NCBI GenBank assembly: GCA_032622095.1
Contig: CP136065.1
Span: 217,786,151 to 217,850,150, forward strand
DNA: 64,000 bases
Direction: 5' to 3'
Source of the DNA: Siphonodentalium dalli
Taxonomy: Eukaryota; Mollusca; Scaphopoda; Gadilida; Siphonodentaliidae
Shown: positions 22,490 to 32,477 of the stretch, in pieces
Numbering within the stretch: the first letter of the stretch is position 1
Layout of the letters: each line of letters opens with the position of its first letter
Program-made: the position numbers and the translations under genes
Notes under the pieces: generated by a model
What the model saw: the letters and a program-made list of their open reading frames with translations, nothing else
What the model was told of the DNA's origin: nothing
Databases searched by the model: none

Positions 22490-23060
22490 ATACAATTTCG
22501 GAGGAAGTGCATTGCGCTATTCGAATATAATGGTAGATCCGTTCTGTATTCGAACCCACGTCCAAGCTGATACGTCTCCCAAATCTCGACGAAAGGGCTT
22601 CCTTTTAACATTTTCGTGACTGTGGATTCCTGAAAGTTTACTAAAACACTGTGCCAATGCATTATCTTCTATATGCGATTCTCACATAGGGAGCGTCGCA
22701 TATATAAGAGAATGCATTGGTTTAACAATATTTATCTTGACCTTATAAGCCAGTGTATTTTTTTATATATGTAAGGCTCCATATGTTAGACTCGGATATA
22801 TAAGATAATGCACTGGCACAGGATCCTTAATGCTGCACCATGAAAGGGTTAAGGGTGTCTCCGTAGCCGTGGATAGGATCATCGCAATATTGGCCAGACA
22901 AGTTTGGCGCGTGTCGTGCATAGGCGAAAATCGAGACCGATTTTCAAGTTTGATCTGAGTTGAGGGACATCTCAATGTGTCATTCTGATCGATGACTGCC
23001 ATGTCGATAAAAAAAATGAGAATATATTAACGATCACCGAAGCAAGCCCATTTGAAGCCA
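22490..23060 (+). mobile_element. Penelope-like element 5' region, copy 2
   Basis: Aligns with 21266-21780 in the same orientation, but is split by an A2 MITE at 22605-22852. Only one tRNA-like module is present (22853-22973). The tail (GATCACCGAAGCAAGCCCA) leads in frame into the reverse-transcriptase N-terminal region from about 23030, which ties this 5' region to the Penelope-like fragment. Confidence 0.55.
22605..22852 (+). mobile_element. A2-family TTAA MITE inside the Penelope-like copy
   Basis: TTAA at 22605-22608 and 22849-22852. Two diverged A1-type hairpins (CCAATGCATTATCTTC ... GAATGCATTGG and CCAGTGTATTTTT ... AATGCACTGG) are followed by GGATCCTTAATGCTGCACCA and TGAAAGGG. The paralogous sequence at 21381-21400 reads CTTCCTTTTTAAGGATGTCT with one TTAA (21389-21392) and no insert. 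That shows directly that this insertion duplicated TTAA. Confidence 0.93.
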
Positions 23061-23225
23061 ATCCGCACCTCCTTAGAGCTAACACCGCCGAATTTTGCCG
23101 GAAATTACGTCTGATAGAATTTTTCTCAGATATGGATACAACAATAGATTCTTCCATTGTCAGAAACAAGTCAACGTTTACTCCAAGATGAGACAGAGAT
23201 GTGCACCTATACCAGTACATAGAAG
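23045..23225 (+). pseudogene. Penelope-like reverse transcriptase, N-terminal fragment
   Basis: One frame reads TAEFCRKLRLIEFFSDMD, then VRNKSTFTPR, a stop, then DRDVHLYQYIE up to the hAT insertion. The order (RKLRL..FF, then KST[FW]TP, then a GRD..L..YI-like stretch) matches the region just upstream of the RT core of Penelope-like elements, where these retroelements have a conserved leader. The in-frame TGA at about 23194 and the insertion at 23226 show it is dead. It continues at 23650. Confidence 0.7.
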
Positions 23226-23649
23226 CAGTGTTCGCGCAGTCGGTAGCCAAATTAGCCAATGGCCAATCTTTTTCGAATTTGGCAAATAAAAAATTCATTT
23301 GGCTAAAATTTTGGCTAAATTGTGTTTACCCCAAATGGAGACGGAAAGCTAACTAAAAAAGCGCTGAATAGATCGACATTCAAGACGAAATTAGGAGACG
23401 AAAGTATTTCGTACCACGGTAATATCGTACCGTAACGGTGGCGTTGATTGAATTGTGACGGCTGTACAAAGGGAACATTACAAATTGAAACTGCATGCAC
23501 ATAATCAAACTTCACGAGACAGTAAAAGGTAAGCTCTAACATTTAACCAGCCTAATCATTTGGCCAAAGTGTTTTTTTCATTTGGCTAATAAAATTTTTA
23601 TATGGCTAAACTTTTGGCCACAAGATTTTTCGGTCCAGTGCGAACACTG
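23226..23649. mobile_element. Non-autonomous hAT element
   Basis: The 424-bp insert has ends CAGTGTTCGC (23226-23235) and GCGAACACTG (ending 23649), flanked by CATAGAAG (23218-23225) and TATAGAAG (23650-23657), an 8-bp target duplication with one mismatch. CAGTG ends and an 8-bp duplication define hAT. The interior carries subterminal TTTGGCTA/TGGCCAA repeats at both ends (about 23250-23320 and 23545-23625), typical of transposase-binding subterminal repeats. There is no ORF of its own. Confidence 0.85.
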
Positions 23650-23838
23650 TATAGAAGGCATTACGAACCTTCCATTAGATACTTCGAAAATTCGGCATTA
23701 ACTCGCCTGAAGAATGATGTAACCATAGTGATCAAACAGGCCGATAAAGGAGGCGCTAGTGTCATTATGGACACCAGCGATTATAAATCAATGGCAGGGG
23801 GGATCCTCAACGATAGCGATCCAAGCGGCTATAGATGA
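23650..23838 (+). pseudogene. Penelope-like reverse transcriptase, continued
   Basis: After the hAT insert the frame reads RRHYEPSIRYFENSALTRLK, then NDVTIVIKQADKGGASVIMD, then TSDYKSMAGGILNDSDPSGY and a stop at 23836-23838. The core D-[IV]-VIK-x-ADKGGA-x-VIMD is a hallmark of the start of the Penelope-like RT domain (normally VIKPADKGGA; here Gln replaces Pro). Later RT motifs, including the YADD box and the GIY-YIG endonuclease, are not seen downstream. This is a short, dead 5' fragment. Confidence 0.82.
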
Positions 23839-23865
23839 GCAAAACAGTGAACCCGTCCTAGTTCC

Positions 23866-25604
23866 TATTTACTTGAGGGACGATATTCAAATTGTTACAT
23901 AATTACCAAGGACTGTATCAAACAACTGCATTCTCGCACTTATATATGGTTACAATCATCGTCACATAACCATGTGTCATACTTTTCTCCATATATGTTC
24001 AGAGGAAGTACATTATGCTTAGTTTAGCAGGATATGCTGAACTAAGCACAAATCCGCTCAGTGGCGAGCTCATATTCAGACGGACCTAGAAGAGGTAACC
24101 ATATATACCGCAAAGACCGCCACAGCATTCTGAGTTGGACTCATGTTTGAACACAGCCATTAATGAACACTCTGAATCCATTAAATTAGTCGCCGGACAT
24201 GTTAATATCTCAGTCCGATCGGAAATAAGTCAATTTCGGTGGGATAATTTTTTTCTGGCCTTGATGAAGCAATAAGCTTCACAATGACACAGAAACGAGC
24301 GGCACATTTCGGAGCTAGCAGTGACCCTGGCCTATCACTAGACACTACACAAGAGCTCGAATGAAATTGGCATGCCACTCACCATTGCAAGTCTCAATCA
24401 ACATTTGCTTCATAAGCATCTTACGAGTTTATATCAGCCCGCACAGACTGTAATTGATCATGACGCAGCTCACAATTTGTATCCCAAAGGTTTCCAATAG
24501 CCCACGTGTGAATTCTGTACACTGCCGGTGAATTCCCTTTCGATAACCAGTAGCAAGTGGCACATATACAATAAACGACACGATACCAATATGAAGCATG
24601 GTCCCTGAACGACTTTCAACTGTACAGTCAGTTCCAGTTGAAGAGTAAATCTCATGTGTGACCAAATTCGTTCCAGATGGCAATCTTTAGAAAAATTAAA
24701 CTTACAAATGACACACTGGAGTATTGAATTATTTAGTTAAATCTCTAGCGAAAACAAAAGATATATTGCATGTTGTCAAGTCTGGCCTAATACATATAGC
24801 GCATGGGACGCTTATTTCGCAGCGTGTTCTCACGAAAACCAGCACGTTATCGGCTTCTAATAGGATATGTTCTAGCATCATTTTGAGTCAACGTCGAACT
24901 GAAAATGAGAGTGTAGTAGTAGTAACATATTTATTGTGCCATGAATATATTGGATTAAATTACAAATTAGATATTTTTATACATGTGATGTGGCAACAGG
25001 GGATTGGAGTACAAGTTATGCAACTTATTGATGACCCTCTCCCCATATTCATAAGCGCTCATGAGGATATAGTAAAGAGATGGTAGTGCTGATCAGAAAA
25101 GGATATACCAAGTTTACGTGGTTAAAGTAGTCAAAGATGTATACATGGGTTCGGACCTCAAAATTTTAAGAAAAGGATAAGATCCAGGTTGTTTCATTAT
25201 TCTCTGGGGAAATGGTGTTTATTCAAATGCAATCTGTGAAATATGTTTCATGCCTTACACTAGACATCAATTGTTATTAAGGTAAATTTCCTCACAATAG
25301 GTCCGGAGCCATGGATACACCCTTAAGTACATGGCGGCGGTGTTGTTGCGGCAATGGCATCAGAAAAAGGTGTCGTAGACATAGTATTCATATTATTGCG
25401 CTCGTGTTAGGCCTCAGATGAAACGACCAGATGTCGAAATATAAGATTATACTATTTCAAATAAACGACTATTTAATTCATTGCTCATCTTTGGTATACC
25501 GAATAACAGGTCGATTACAGAAGTAACATGGATATTCGATCTAGTAAATTTTCCCAGCATTAATTGCCTGGCTTGGTTGTATCAAGAACACTGAAAATGA
25601 TGAT
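23866..25604. other. No confident gene
   Basis: A third head motif of the Penelope-like 5' region (GAGGAAGTACATTATGCT) occurs near 24002, directly followed by a hairpin (GCTTAGTTTAGCA / TGCTGAACTAAGC, 24017-24046). An 84-codon minus-strand frame (24429-24683) follows an acceptor-like TTTTTCTAAAG but has no recognised domain. A 120-codon plus-strand frame (24724-25086) is likewise unassigned. The rest is plain AT-rich DNA. Confidence 0.4.
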
Positions 25605-25880
25605 ATGAGATGAGAGTGTGTTAGTGCCGTTATCGACCCATAATAACTTATTTTAAGTTCATTATACGCGGACAATAACACGAATAAACCCACTCACAAC
25701 TGACCAGATGGTCGTTCTTTATTGTGTTTTCACTGTGGCCCGCGCCATAAATCGGACTAACGGATATAAGTCCATTATCGGCTTACTTCAGAATCAAATA
25801 ATCAAATATGAACCTGGTCGATATGAATATAGTCGATTATGGGCCTATTTGCACGATTTTATGGTTTGATTTTCATCCAG
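25605..25880 (+). repeat. G-family dispersed repeat
   Basis: Shares the family core CACTGTGGCCCGCGCCATAA, with CGGACAATAACACGAATAAAC before it and GAATCAAATAATCA and CCTATTTGCACGA after it. At least ten full or partial copies occur in the window in both orientations. No clear TIR or target duplication was found, so the class is undetermined. Confidence 0.75.
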
Positions 25881-26550
25881 AATAAAAGGACAGTAGATGG
25901 ACCGACAGTCGCAATAGAGGGGAGTTGTATTTTGCCTCAAGACGAGCATTTTCTAATTACGCTGCCTCGCAAGTCCGACTTTTTGTGTTTTAATAAACAC
26001 ATGTAACAAAACGACAATAAGAATATAATATTGTTTTTTATGTGAATTTGGCATCCATCGGATTTGAAGACCGTCAACTATGGGGCTATGGCTTACCGTT
26101 ATGAACAAACATTATGTTGGCAGTATCATAGCAATTGGAGTTTTGTGCCAGGCTTCAATAATAAGATAAGGGTAAAATAAATAAGAAGAGGCCCAATGTC
26201 GGAAGCCCAAGGCAACTAATGCTTTTCAGAGTTCCAGTGTAAAATTGCCATACGACTCGAGTCTTATGCCGCAGGCCAAGTTCGTCGAGGCTCAAGATAC
26301 GAATGCAATTATGTGGTGAATGGAAGAGTCACTTAAACCAGGGCTGTTCTTTGAGGGTGACAACCTGATTACAACCGTTATTTAAGCACCGGCCCAGGAG
26401 GGAGTGAATGAGATATATCTCTTCTTTGTTGGAAGCTGCTGTGAACTGAAGGCAGTAGGTGAATCTCTGCGCACAATCACGACATTATCTACGCATATAC
26501 CCAAATAAGAATATACCTCTTGAAATCTTGAGAAGAAAAACATTTAAATG
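25881..26550. other. No gene recognised
   Basis: Nothing specific is recognised between the G repeat and the tandem duplication. Confidence 0.5.
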
Positions 26551-27383
26551 CATTTCGAAACGGTATCGTTGAACAGTGCTTGAGACGTTTCTGGTCAGTG
26601 GGATATATTTGGAATAAACAGTTTTATGGAAAACGGAATACGGTCCATTTAAGCGCCTTCAATTCGATTGAGAATCGGACGCAGCAGAGTCGAGGATTAC
26701 TTAACACTTCGCTCTCGTGTATTTGATTCAATCTGATGCCTGGAAAACTCAAACTGCTTTGGCGCAGGCATATGGGCTACAAGAACTGTGGTTTGTGATT
26801 AAGGAAGTTATCTGCCGAGATCACTTTGGCGAATGGTTGTTTTGTTTGGAGCAAGAACCATTGCACAATTTGACAGTCGACTGTAATTTCGATGGATACA
26901 GGCTGTGAAAACTGAGAATACTGCATCGCGGAACCTGCTTTTCGTGTACCTAAAGTAATTCATGAAATTTTGAAACATATGAGATTGCAATTCGAAACGG
27001 TATCTTTGACCAGTGCTTGGGAAGTTTGTGGTCAGTGGATATATTTGGAATAAACATTTTTATGGAAAACGGACTACTGTTAATTTAAGCGCCTTCAAAT
27101 CATATGATAATCCGACGCAGCAGAGTCGAGGATTACTTAGCACTTCGCTCTCGTGTATTTGACTCAATCTGATGCCTGAAAAACTATAAAACTCAAACTG
27201 CGTTGACGCAGGCACATGGACTACAAGAACTGTGGTTTGCGATTAAGGAAGTTGTCTGCCAATATCATTTTGGCGATCGGTTGTTTTGTTTGGAGCAAAA
27301 ACCGCTGCACATTTTGACATTCGACTGTAATTGCGATGGGTACAATCTGTGAAAACTGAGAATCTGGCATCGCGGAACCTGCT
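26551..27383. repeat. Tandem duplication of a 390-bp segment
   Basis: Units at 26551-26939 and 26988-27383 are roughly 90% alike by eye, offset 437-444 bp. Shared blocks include TTCGAAACGGTATC, GCAGCAGAGTCGAGGATTAC, CACTTCGCTCTCGTGTATTT and GCGGAACCTGCT. A 63-codon ORF in the first unit is not kept open in the same way in the second. The duplication ends about 800 bp upstream of the GPCR exon. Confidence 0.88.
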
Positions 27384-28177
27384 CAGCTGATATCTCGGAA
27401 TAACTAGCAAGCGCCTTGCTGTGATCGACGTGCATAAAGCTTGTTACGGGGTCCGGGAACAACACATCGGTAGTTACAGGGGAAAGTAATCTCAATCGGT
27501 TTCACACGGGGAGAATTACCATTATGCCTTCCTCACAGACAGTCCGATGCGTCGACGTTAAGCCGTGTAGGCGATCACGTCTTAAGTAAAGGTGTGCGTT
27601 AGACTGAGAAAGCTTCCGGGTGATAACGGTGCTGGAAGCAATTTCCTATCAGTGATCGCGGATATTGAACAGTCTAACCAAATAACTTAACAGCGCTCGG
27701 ATTCAATACTTGAGGCATTACGTTGAATTCTTTCCCAGACGTGATGGACTCAATTCGTTTTGTGATGATACGTTTATACAATAAGTAGTTGTTGACGCAC
27801 GTATATTTGCCACTGAACAGTTGTTGTCCCGCGGAGGAACACGCGCTCGTATAGCATTTAATGTCAGGAATTCTTGATAATTTGTGTATATGAAACTTAC
27901 GCGACGTAGAACTGGGCCAGATGATTATGATATTCAATGGTCACAAAGGTCGTTTAAAATAGCCTCAATATTATGTCGCCATAACCGTCATCAAGAACTT
28001 AAGGAAACAATATCATCCGTGCTAAACTAGAGGATTCATAGTCCAGACCAAGAATGTATTCGAAGCTATGACAGTTTGTATTCTTTGCTCTCGCTAAGGA
28101 TGGGTGAAGCTGAAAATTTTCCCTGAACAGGAGTGGACAATGTAAATAGAAAGCGAGTTGGGCAATAAACTATTGCA
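27384..28177. other. Upstream region of the GPCR gene
   Basis: No repeat from elsewhere in the window is recognised here. The last few hundred bases presumably hold the 5' UTR and perhaps promoter or upstream intron of the GPCR gene. I see no convincing TATA box. An in-frame TAA at 28166-28168 closes the frame directly upstream of the start codon. Confidence 0.45.
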
Positions 28178-28472
28178 ATGGATGATAACACAGAAGTATA
28201 TTTATACAATGGGAGTAGTGGTTTCGGTAATACTTCCGAAACAATATATCCGTTACTGAAGCACAGCGTTCCGGTGACGGTCGTTTTGACAGGCGCGTAT
28301 GCGCTGATTTTCGGATGCGGTGTTGCCGGGAATATCCTGGTGGCTGTTTACGTTGGAAGACAGGCGGGAATGTATACCGTGACTAACATCTTCATCGCCA
28401 ATCTCGCCTGGGCTGATTTACTTGTGTCCATTATTTGTATTCCAATCACGTTGTGTGCCAACATACTTAACG
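28178..28472 (+). CDS. Rhodopsin-family GPCR, first coding exon (partial)
   Basis: A class A seven-helix receptor at the cell surface, probably peptide-gated. The exon encodes 98 residues plus one base (phase 1) and ends at the donor AACG|GTGAGT, intron starting 28473. Residues 1-31 form a short extracellular tail with two N-glycosylation sequons (N11-G-S, N18-T-S) and no signal peptide. TM1 spans about 33-58 with G51-N52 (N1.50). Residues 59-66 form loop 1. TM2 spans about 68-92 with LAWAD at 76-80 (D80 = D2.50) and P89 at 2.59, a proline position common in peptide receptors. The usual LAxAD holds Trp as x. The start is supported by a good ATG context (GCAATGG) and an in-frame TAA 12 bases upstream. 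Reading past the donor meets a stop at 28523. Exons for TM3-TM7 are not visible, so the ligand cannot be named. Confidence 0.88.
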
Positions 28473-28478
28473 GTGAGT
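28473..28478 (+). other. Splice donor of the GPCR exon
   Basis: GTGAGT follows ...CTTAACG at 28472, a close match to the donor consensus. It breaks the frame after the first base of a codon, just where TM2 ends. No acceptor with TM3 coding sequence was found on the plus strand in the rest of the window, so the intron is long or the gene is broken. Confidence 0.85.
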
Positions 28479-29903
28479 ACGCGCCTGTTATATTGACCAC
28501 ATACTTCAATGATTATATATCCTGACGGATAACGCTAATAATGACTGCAATTGAATTGGTAAAGTAATGTAGTGATTCCATCAACCGTCTGCAAATGCAT
28601 AATTAGGCCTGCTGGTGATGTACGAATGTGAGATACGAACAGGGACGTAGCTCAAATTGTGACCACGTCCCCATAATGGTTACACGACTGGCTACAGTGC
28701 ATTAACTGTTATATTAATCATTTTACACACTTGGAGATATATTTATTATATGCTTATTTTACTAAGTATATCCAGCCCCTTTGTCAATTAAAAGAATCGG
28801 ATAATCAAGTAATATTACAACTGCATTCCAACTACATCGATCGCAACTTTCACAAAACACAACGTCTGAATTATGCACCATTTTAAATATATAAACCTTA
28901 ATTGGGGGCAAACGATAAGCCACGATTTATTAGCTCACGTGGCCATGATTATAATGAGGTTAAAGCCGTATAATACAGAGTTTGGTAATACATATATATA
29001 AGACACAAGGCGCATGCGCGGGCTGGCTCGGGTAGGTGTGCTCTTTCAACGGACATTCAATAGTGGTTCTAATAAGGTTTCTTTAACATAAGGGGCACCA
29101 TCTAGAGTGCTGTCGCATGAGATATATTGTATTGACAAGGAGGGATGGGGTTGGGAATGTACATTAGTATATTATGTCCACAATGTTGACTGTGTAGTGG
29201 TTCAACTTGGCCCACGGTTAAGGCTCAGGGTGTTCCTGCATGACTAAACTTTGAGGGCTTTTCAGACAAAGGGTGTCAAATTCTACTATTCTTAGTGTGC
29301 GTTTAATTTAGGGTGTCAACTTCTACTATTCTTAGTGTGCGTTTAATTTCATCGTGTTTGGTCTATTAAAGTAGTGTGGTTCTATGTGTCTTTTCCTAAT
29401 ATCATTCACTTTTTGACTTTGAGGATGATATGGAATTCGTCTCCTATTTCCATGCTACATAGCTTGCACTTACGGTTTATGCGCCGAAAAACAAGCGACA
29501 ATCATTCCTCCAACCAGTGGCAATGCATATACGTCATATAACGCCAATTTCAATAAACAAGTAACGAGAAGAGCTGCTTTAATTTAAATAGTATTTGTGT
29601 TCCAAGAATAATAGAAAAATAGTCGTACGATATACCATTTTAATTCAGATATCACAGTCGTAACATGTAACCGCTTACTGCTCTCTCGATGTGGGATGGG
29701 TCAATATACGTCGGATAATGTCATTGTGTAATTGTGTGTAGAACATACTTTAGAAAACTGTTGGCTAGATCGCGTTAATGATGACGCATCTCTTCCATGA
29801 ATTTTCGGTATTTGGTTCAGAGACGTAGAATAATAACTTTGAGTCGAAAAGACGTCCAATAGATTTATTGTCGCCTGGTGAGTTGTTATTAATAAGTTAT
29901 ATA
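28479..29903. other. Presumed intron; no exon recognised
   Basis: Contains one 40-bp tandem duplication (29271-29310 and 29311-29350; core TTCTACTATTCTTAGTGTGC). I searched by eye for a TM3-type exon ending in DRY and found none. Otherwise AT-rich. Confidence 0.5.
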
Positions 29904-30347
29904 TTAAAGCCACTTGACGGTTTGCACTCGCAAATACACATACTATTCGCTTTGGAATTTTCCTCACTATCGAAATAGATCGATAAATATCTGAACTACC
30001 TTTCCGCAAGCAGTATGTAATCCAAAAAGACGCATTGAAGTAAAGAAAAATACAACTGGAAATATGATATTTGGGTCCCAAACAAAAATCCGCCATTTGC
30101 GCGACATGGAACAGAAAAGAGTGTTCCGTTGTAGTCTATTCCTGAAATGGCAGCAATAAAGAACATTTGTCTGTCTTCTGGCGAAAAGTTGAAAACGGCT
30201 GAAAATGGCTGTGGCTTTGGCAAGTGTTTTTTCAGAGCATATGATGCAGGTATATCAATAGTTCGTTCAATTATCGACCTATCGTATCCGTCGCTCCAAA
30301 TTGCGTAGAAAAATAATTGGAGGTTCGAATGAGCCAAGTCCGTTTAA
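29904..30347 (-). mobile_element. B-family TTAA MITE, full length
   Basis: Minus-strand copy from TTAAAGCCACTTGACGG (29904) to GAGCCAAGTCCGTTTAA (30347). It includes the CAAATTGCGTAGAAAAATAA and CCATTTGCGCGACATGGAAC blocks of the family. Its right TTAA (30344-30347) is also the left TTAA of a plus-strand B copy, giving a head-to-head pair. Confidence 0.88.
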
Positions 30348-31240
30348 ACGTACATGGTTCATTCGAGCTACCAAATTTTGTCTACGTAATTTGGAAGAAG
30401 GTATACAGCAGGTTGATAACTACACGAAATATTGATATACCGGCTTCATATGCTCTGGTAAATACTTGCCATGCTCACCTGGGGTCACAGCCATTTTCCA
30501 GCTGTTTTAAATTTTTCGCACAGAAGTGAAACAAACGCTCTTTATTTCTACCATATCATGAATATTATGATACGGAACGCTTTTTCTGTCCCATGACATG
30601 CATATGGCTGTTGTTTGCTTGGGACCCAAAGTTGTATTTTTTATCACTTCAATGCGTCTTTCTGGGACATATACATTAACCCTTTACCCAACAAACCGGC
30701 CAAAAACGGCCAAATAAAGCTGCAACAGCCTAAATTATCTTGGGTCTGTCTCAATAAAACCATACAAATATGGATATCATTGGAACCGGCTCATTGACCA
30801 CATTGTGATGGTTACAGTTATGCCCTGTGCCAATGCATTCTCTTATATATGCGAGTCGACCATAGGTCGCCTCGCATATATAAGAGAATGCATTGGCCTA
30901 AAAAACACTTTAACACTTTTTACCATTTTTTCTTACATTCTTTAACAATTTTATAATTTTTTCTTACATTTTTTAACAATTTTTATAATATTTTTCTACA
31001 TTCTTTGACAATTTTATCATTTTTAATATGTGTTAAGCCAATGAATTCTCTTACGAGGCGACCTATGGTCGACTCGCATATATAAGAGAATGCATTGGCA
31101 CAGGGCCGTTCTGTTGGGTAAAGGGTTAACGCCTGTAGAAAGGTAGTTCAAGTATGTATCGACCTAATTCGATACCGGGAAAAATAAAAAAAAAAGCGAT
31201 TATTAGGTGTATTTTGAAGCGCAAACCGCCATGTGGCTTG
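30344..31240 (+). mobile_element. B-family TTAA MITE, plus strand, split by an A1 element
   Basis: Starts TTAAACGTACATGGTTCATT, runs through GCTTGGGACCCAAAG and TTCAATGCGTCTTTCTGG, is interrupted at 30676 by an A1 insertion, and resumes at 31130 (GCCTGTAGAAAGGTAGTTCA), ending AACCGCCATGTGGCTTG. The other copy at 46408 reads continuously across the insertion point. Confidence 0.87.
30676..31129 (+). mobile_element. A1 palindrome MITE nested in a B element
   Basis: TTAA at 30676-30679 and 31126-31129 with ends CCCTTTACCCAACA and TGTTGGGTAAAGGG. The linker between the two palindromes is longer than in other copies (repeated TTTTTCTTACATTCTTT) and the second palindrome has lost part of its left arm (31037-31075). 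Its position inside the B element shows A1 was mobile after B. Confidence 0.93.
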
Positions 31241-31880
31241 AATGTACTTATGAGTGCGACCAGATCATGCCATGAATCTCTACTCTGGCTAACGCCCGTA
31301 GAGATCATTTTACGCCAGTACAAAACCTGTGAACTTGTTGATATGCTGACAGGGAACTTCATAAAATTGAACAAACAAGGCAGGGAATATAGTCTTTGTT
31401 TACAAAGTATGGGGTTGTTCCAGCTACATGCATTTTATTGACTTTAATGAACCGATATCGTAAAAAAAACATTGAATTAATTACCCTGGAGAAATTCCAT
31501 TATTGTAAGTGGGTCAAAGCAAAATCGCCCACATAGTCAATTACATAATGTAATCTCGAGTTGGAACATTCGCCTACTGATGAATAAACTATTAAGCAAC
31601 ATGTATTAACAAATAAATATATTCCCCGCATTATTTTTTCGACTTTATATATAAGGTTCCGTGTCAAACCTTCGAAAAGTTCCAAGGTTTTGAACTGGTA
31701 GCATATGAACGCTACGGGCGTTTCTATTTTAATTTTATGGAAATAATAATGCAGCATCACGTTCGAAAAGAGTTTCATAAAATTGTGGGTTGATGTTGAT
31801 CTGGCAGGATACAATGATACTGTGGCTAAGCCTGCGTTAAGAATACGAAGCGAAGGAATTATGAGTAGTCATATGGTTTG
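31241..31880. other. No gene recognised
   Basis: AT-rich. ORFs of 82-104 codons on both strands overlap each other or the B element and carry no recognised domain. Confidence 0.45.
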
Positions 31881-32254
31881 TTAAAGACATATTATGTACT
31901 TGTTCGGGGGCGTGAAACTGATCAGTTAGTGTCCATGCGCTATGCCAACTGGAGGAATGTACCATTCTACTAAGATCGCCGAAAATCTTAAGCAAATCGG
32001 TCGTACCACTCCATAGAAAACATCGTCTGAACTACGCTCAAATGTAAATATTTACTTCTCGATTCGGGACGCATCTATTGGCGATAAACTAACGAAAACG
32101 ATTTCGCCATCGAGAGTCATTGCAATTAATCATTCTATAAGAATGACGGTGTTTGTTGTAAATTTGGATATAATATTTAAAAGATTACTACTTTGAACAA
32201 GATTATCCTCCATTATATCTGAACACCCTACCGGAGTGTTTCACATCACTTTAA
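31881..32254 (-). mobile_element. C-family TTAA MITE, minus strand
   Basis: Reverse copy running from TTAAAGACATATTATGTAC (31881) to TCACATCACTTTAA (32254), matching 2456-2832 and 9551-9925. Confidence 0.88.
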
Positions 32255-32362
32255 GATTATCCTCCATTCTATCTGAACACCCTACCGGAGTGTTTCACAT
32301 CACTTTAAGATTATCCTCCATTCTATCTGAACATCCTACCGGAGTGTTTCACATAAATTTAA
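32251..32362. repeat. Two extra tandem copies of the C-element terminus
   Basis: The last 54 bp of the adjacent C element (GATTATCCTCCATTCTATCT ... CCGGAGTGTTTCACATCACT) are repeated twice more. TTAA stands at each junction (32251, 32305, 32359), and the last copy is slightly diverged. So three termini stand in a row at a 54-bp period. Confidence 0.9.
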
Positions 32363-32477
32363 TGGATTGTTGTTAGGGTTTTTGAATGACTCAATGACCT
32401 CGCACCAACGGACTGAACAGCATCGACAATAGCGCGAGTTACATGTACATGTATTGCAATATAATCATTGTTGTCAT

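Noticed and set aside
24429-24683. 84-codon minus-strand frame after an acceptor-like site
   Set aside because: No domain, no partner exon and no conserved motif; kept only as a note in the region description.
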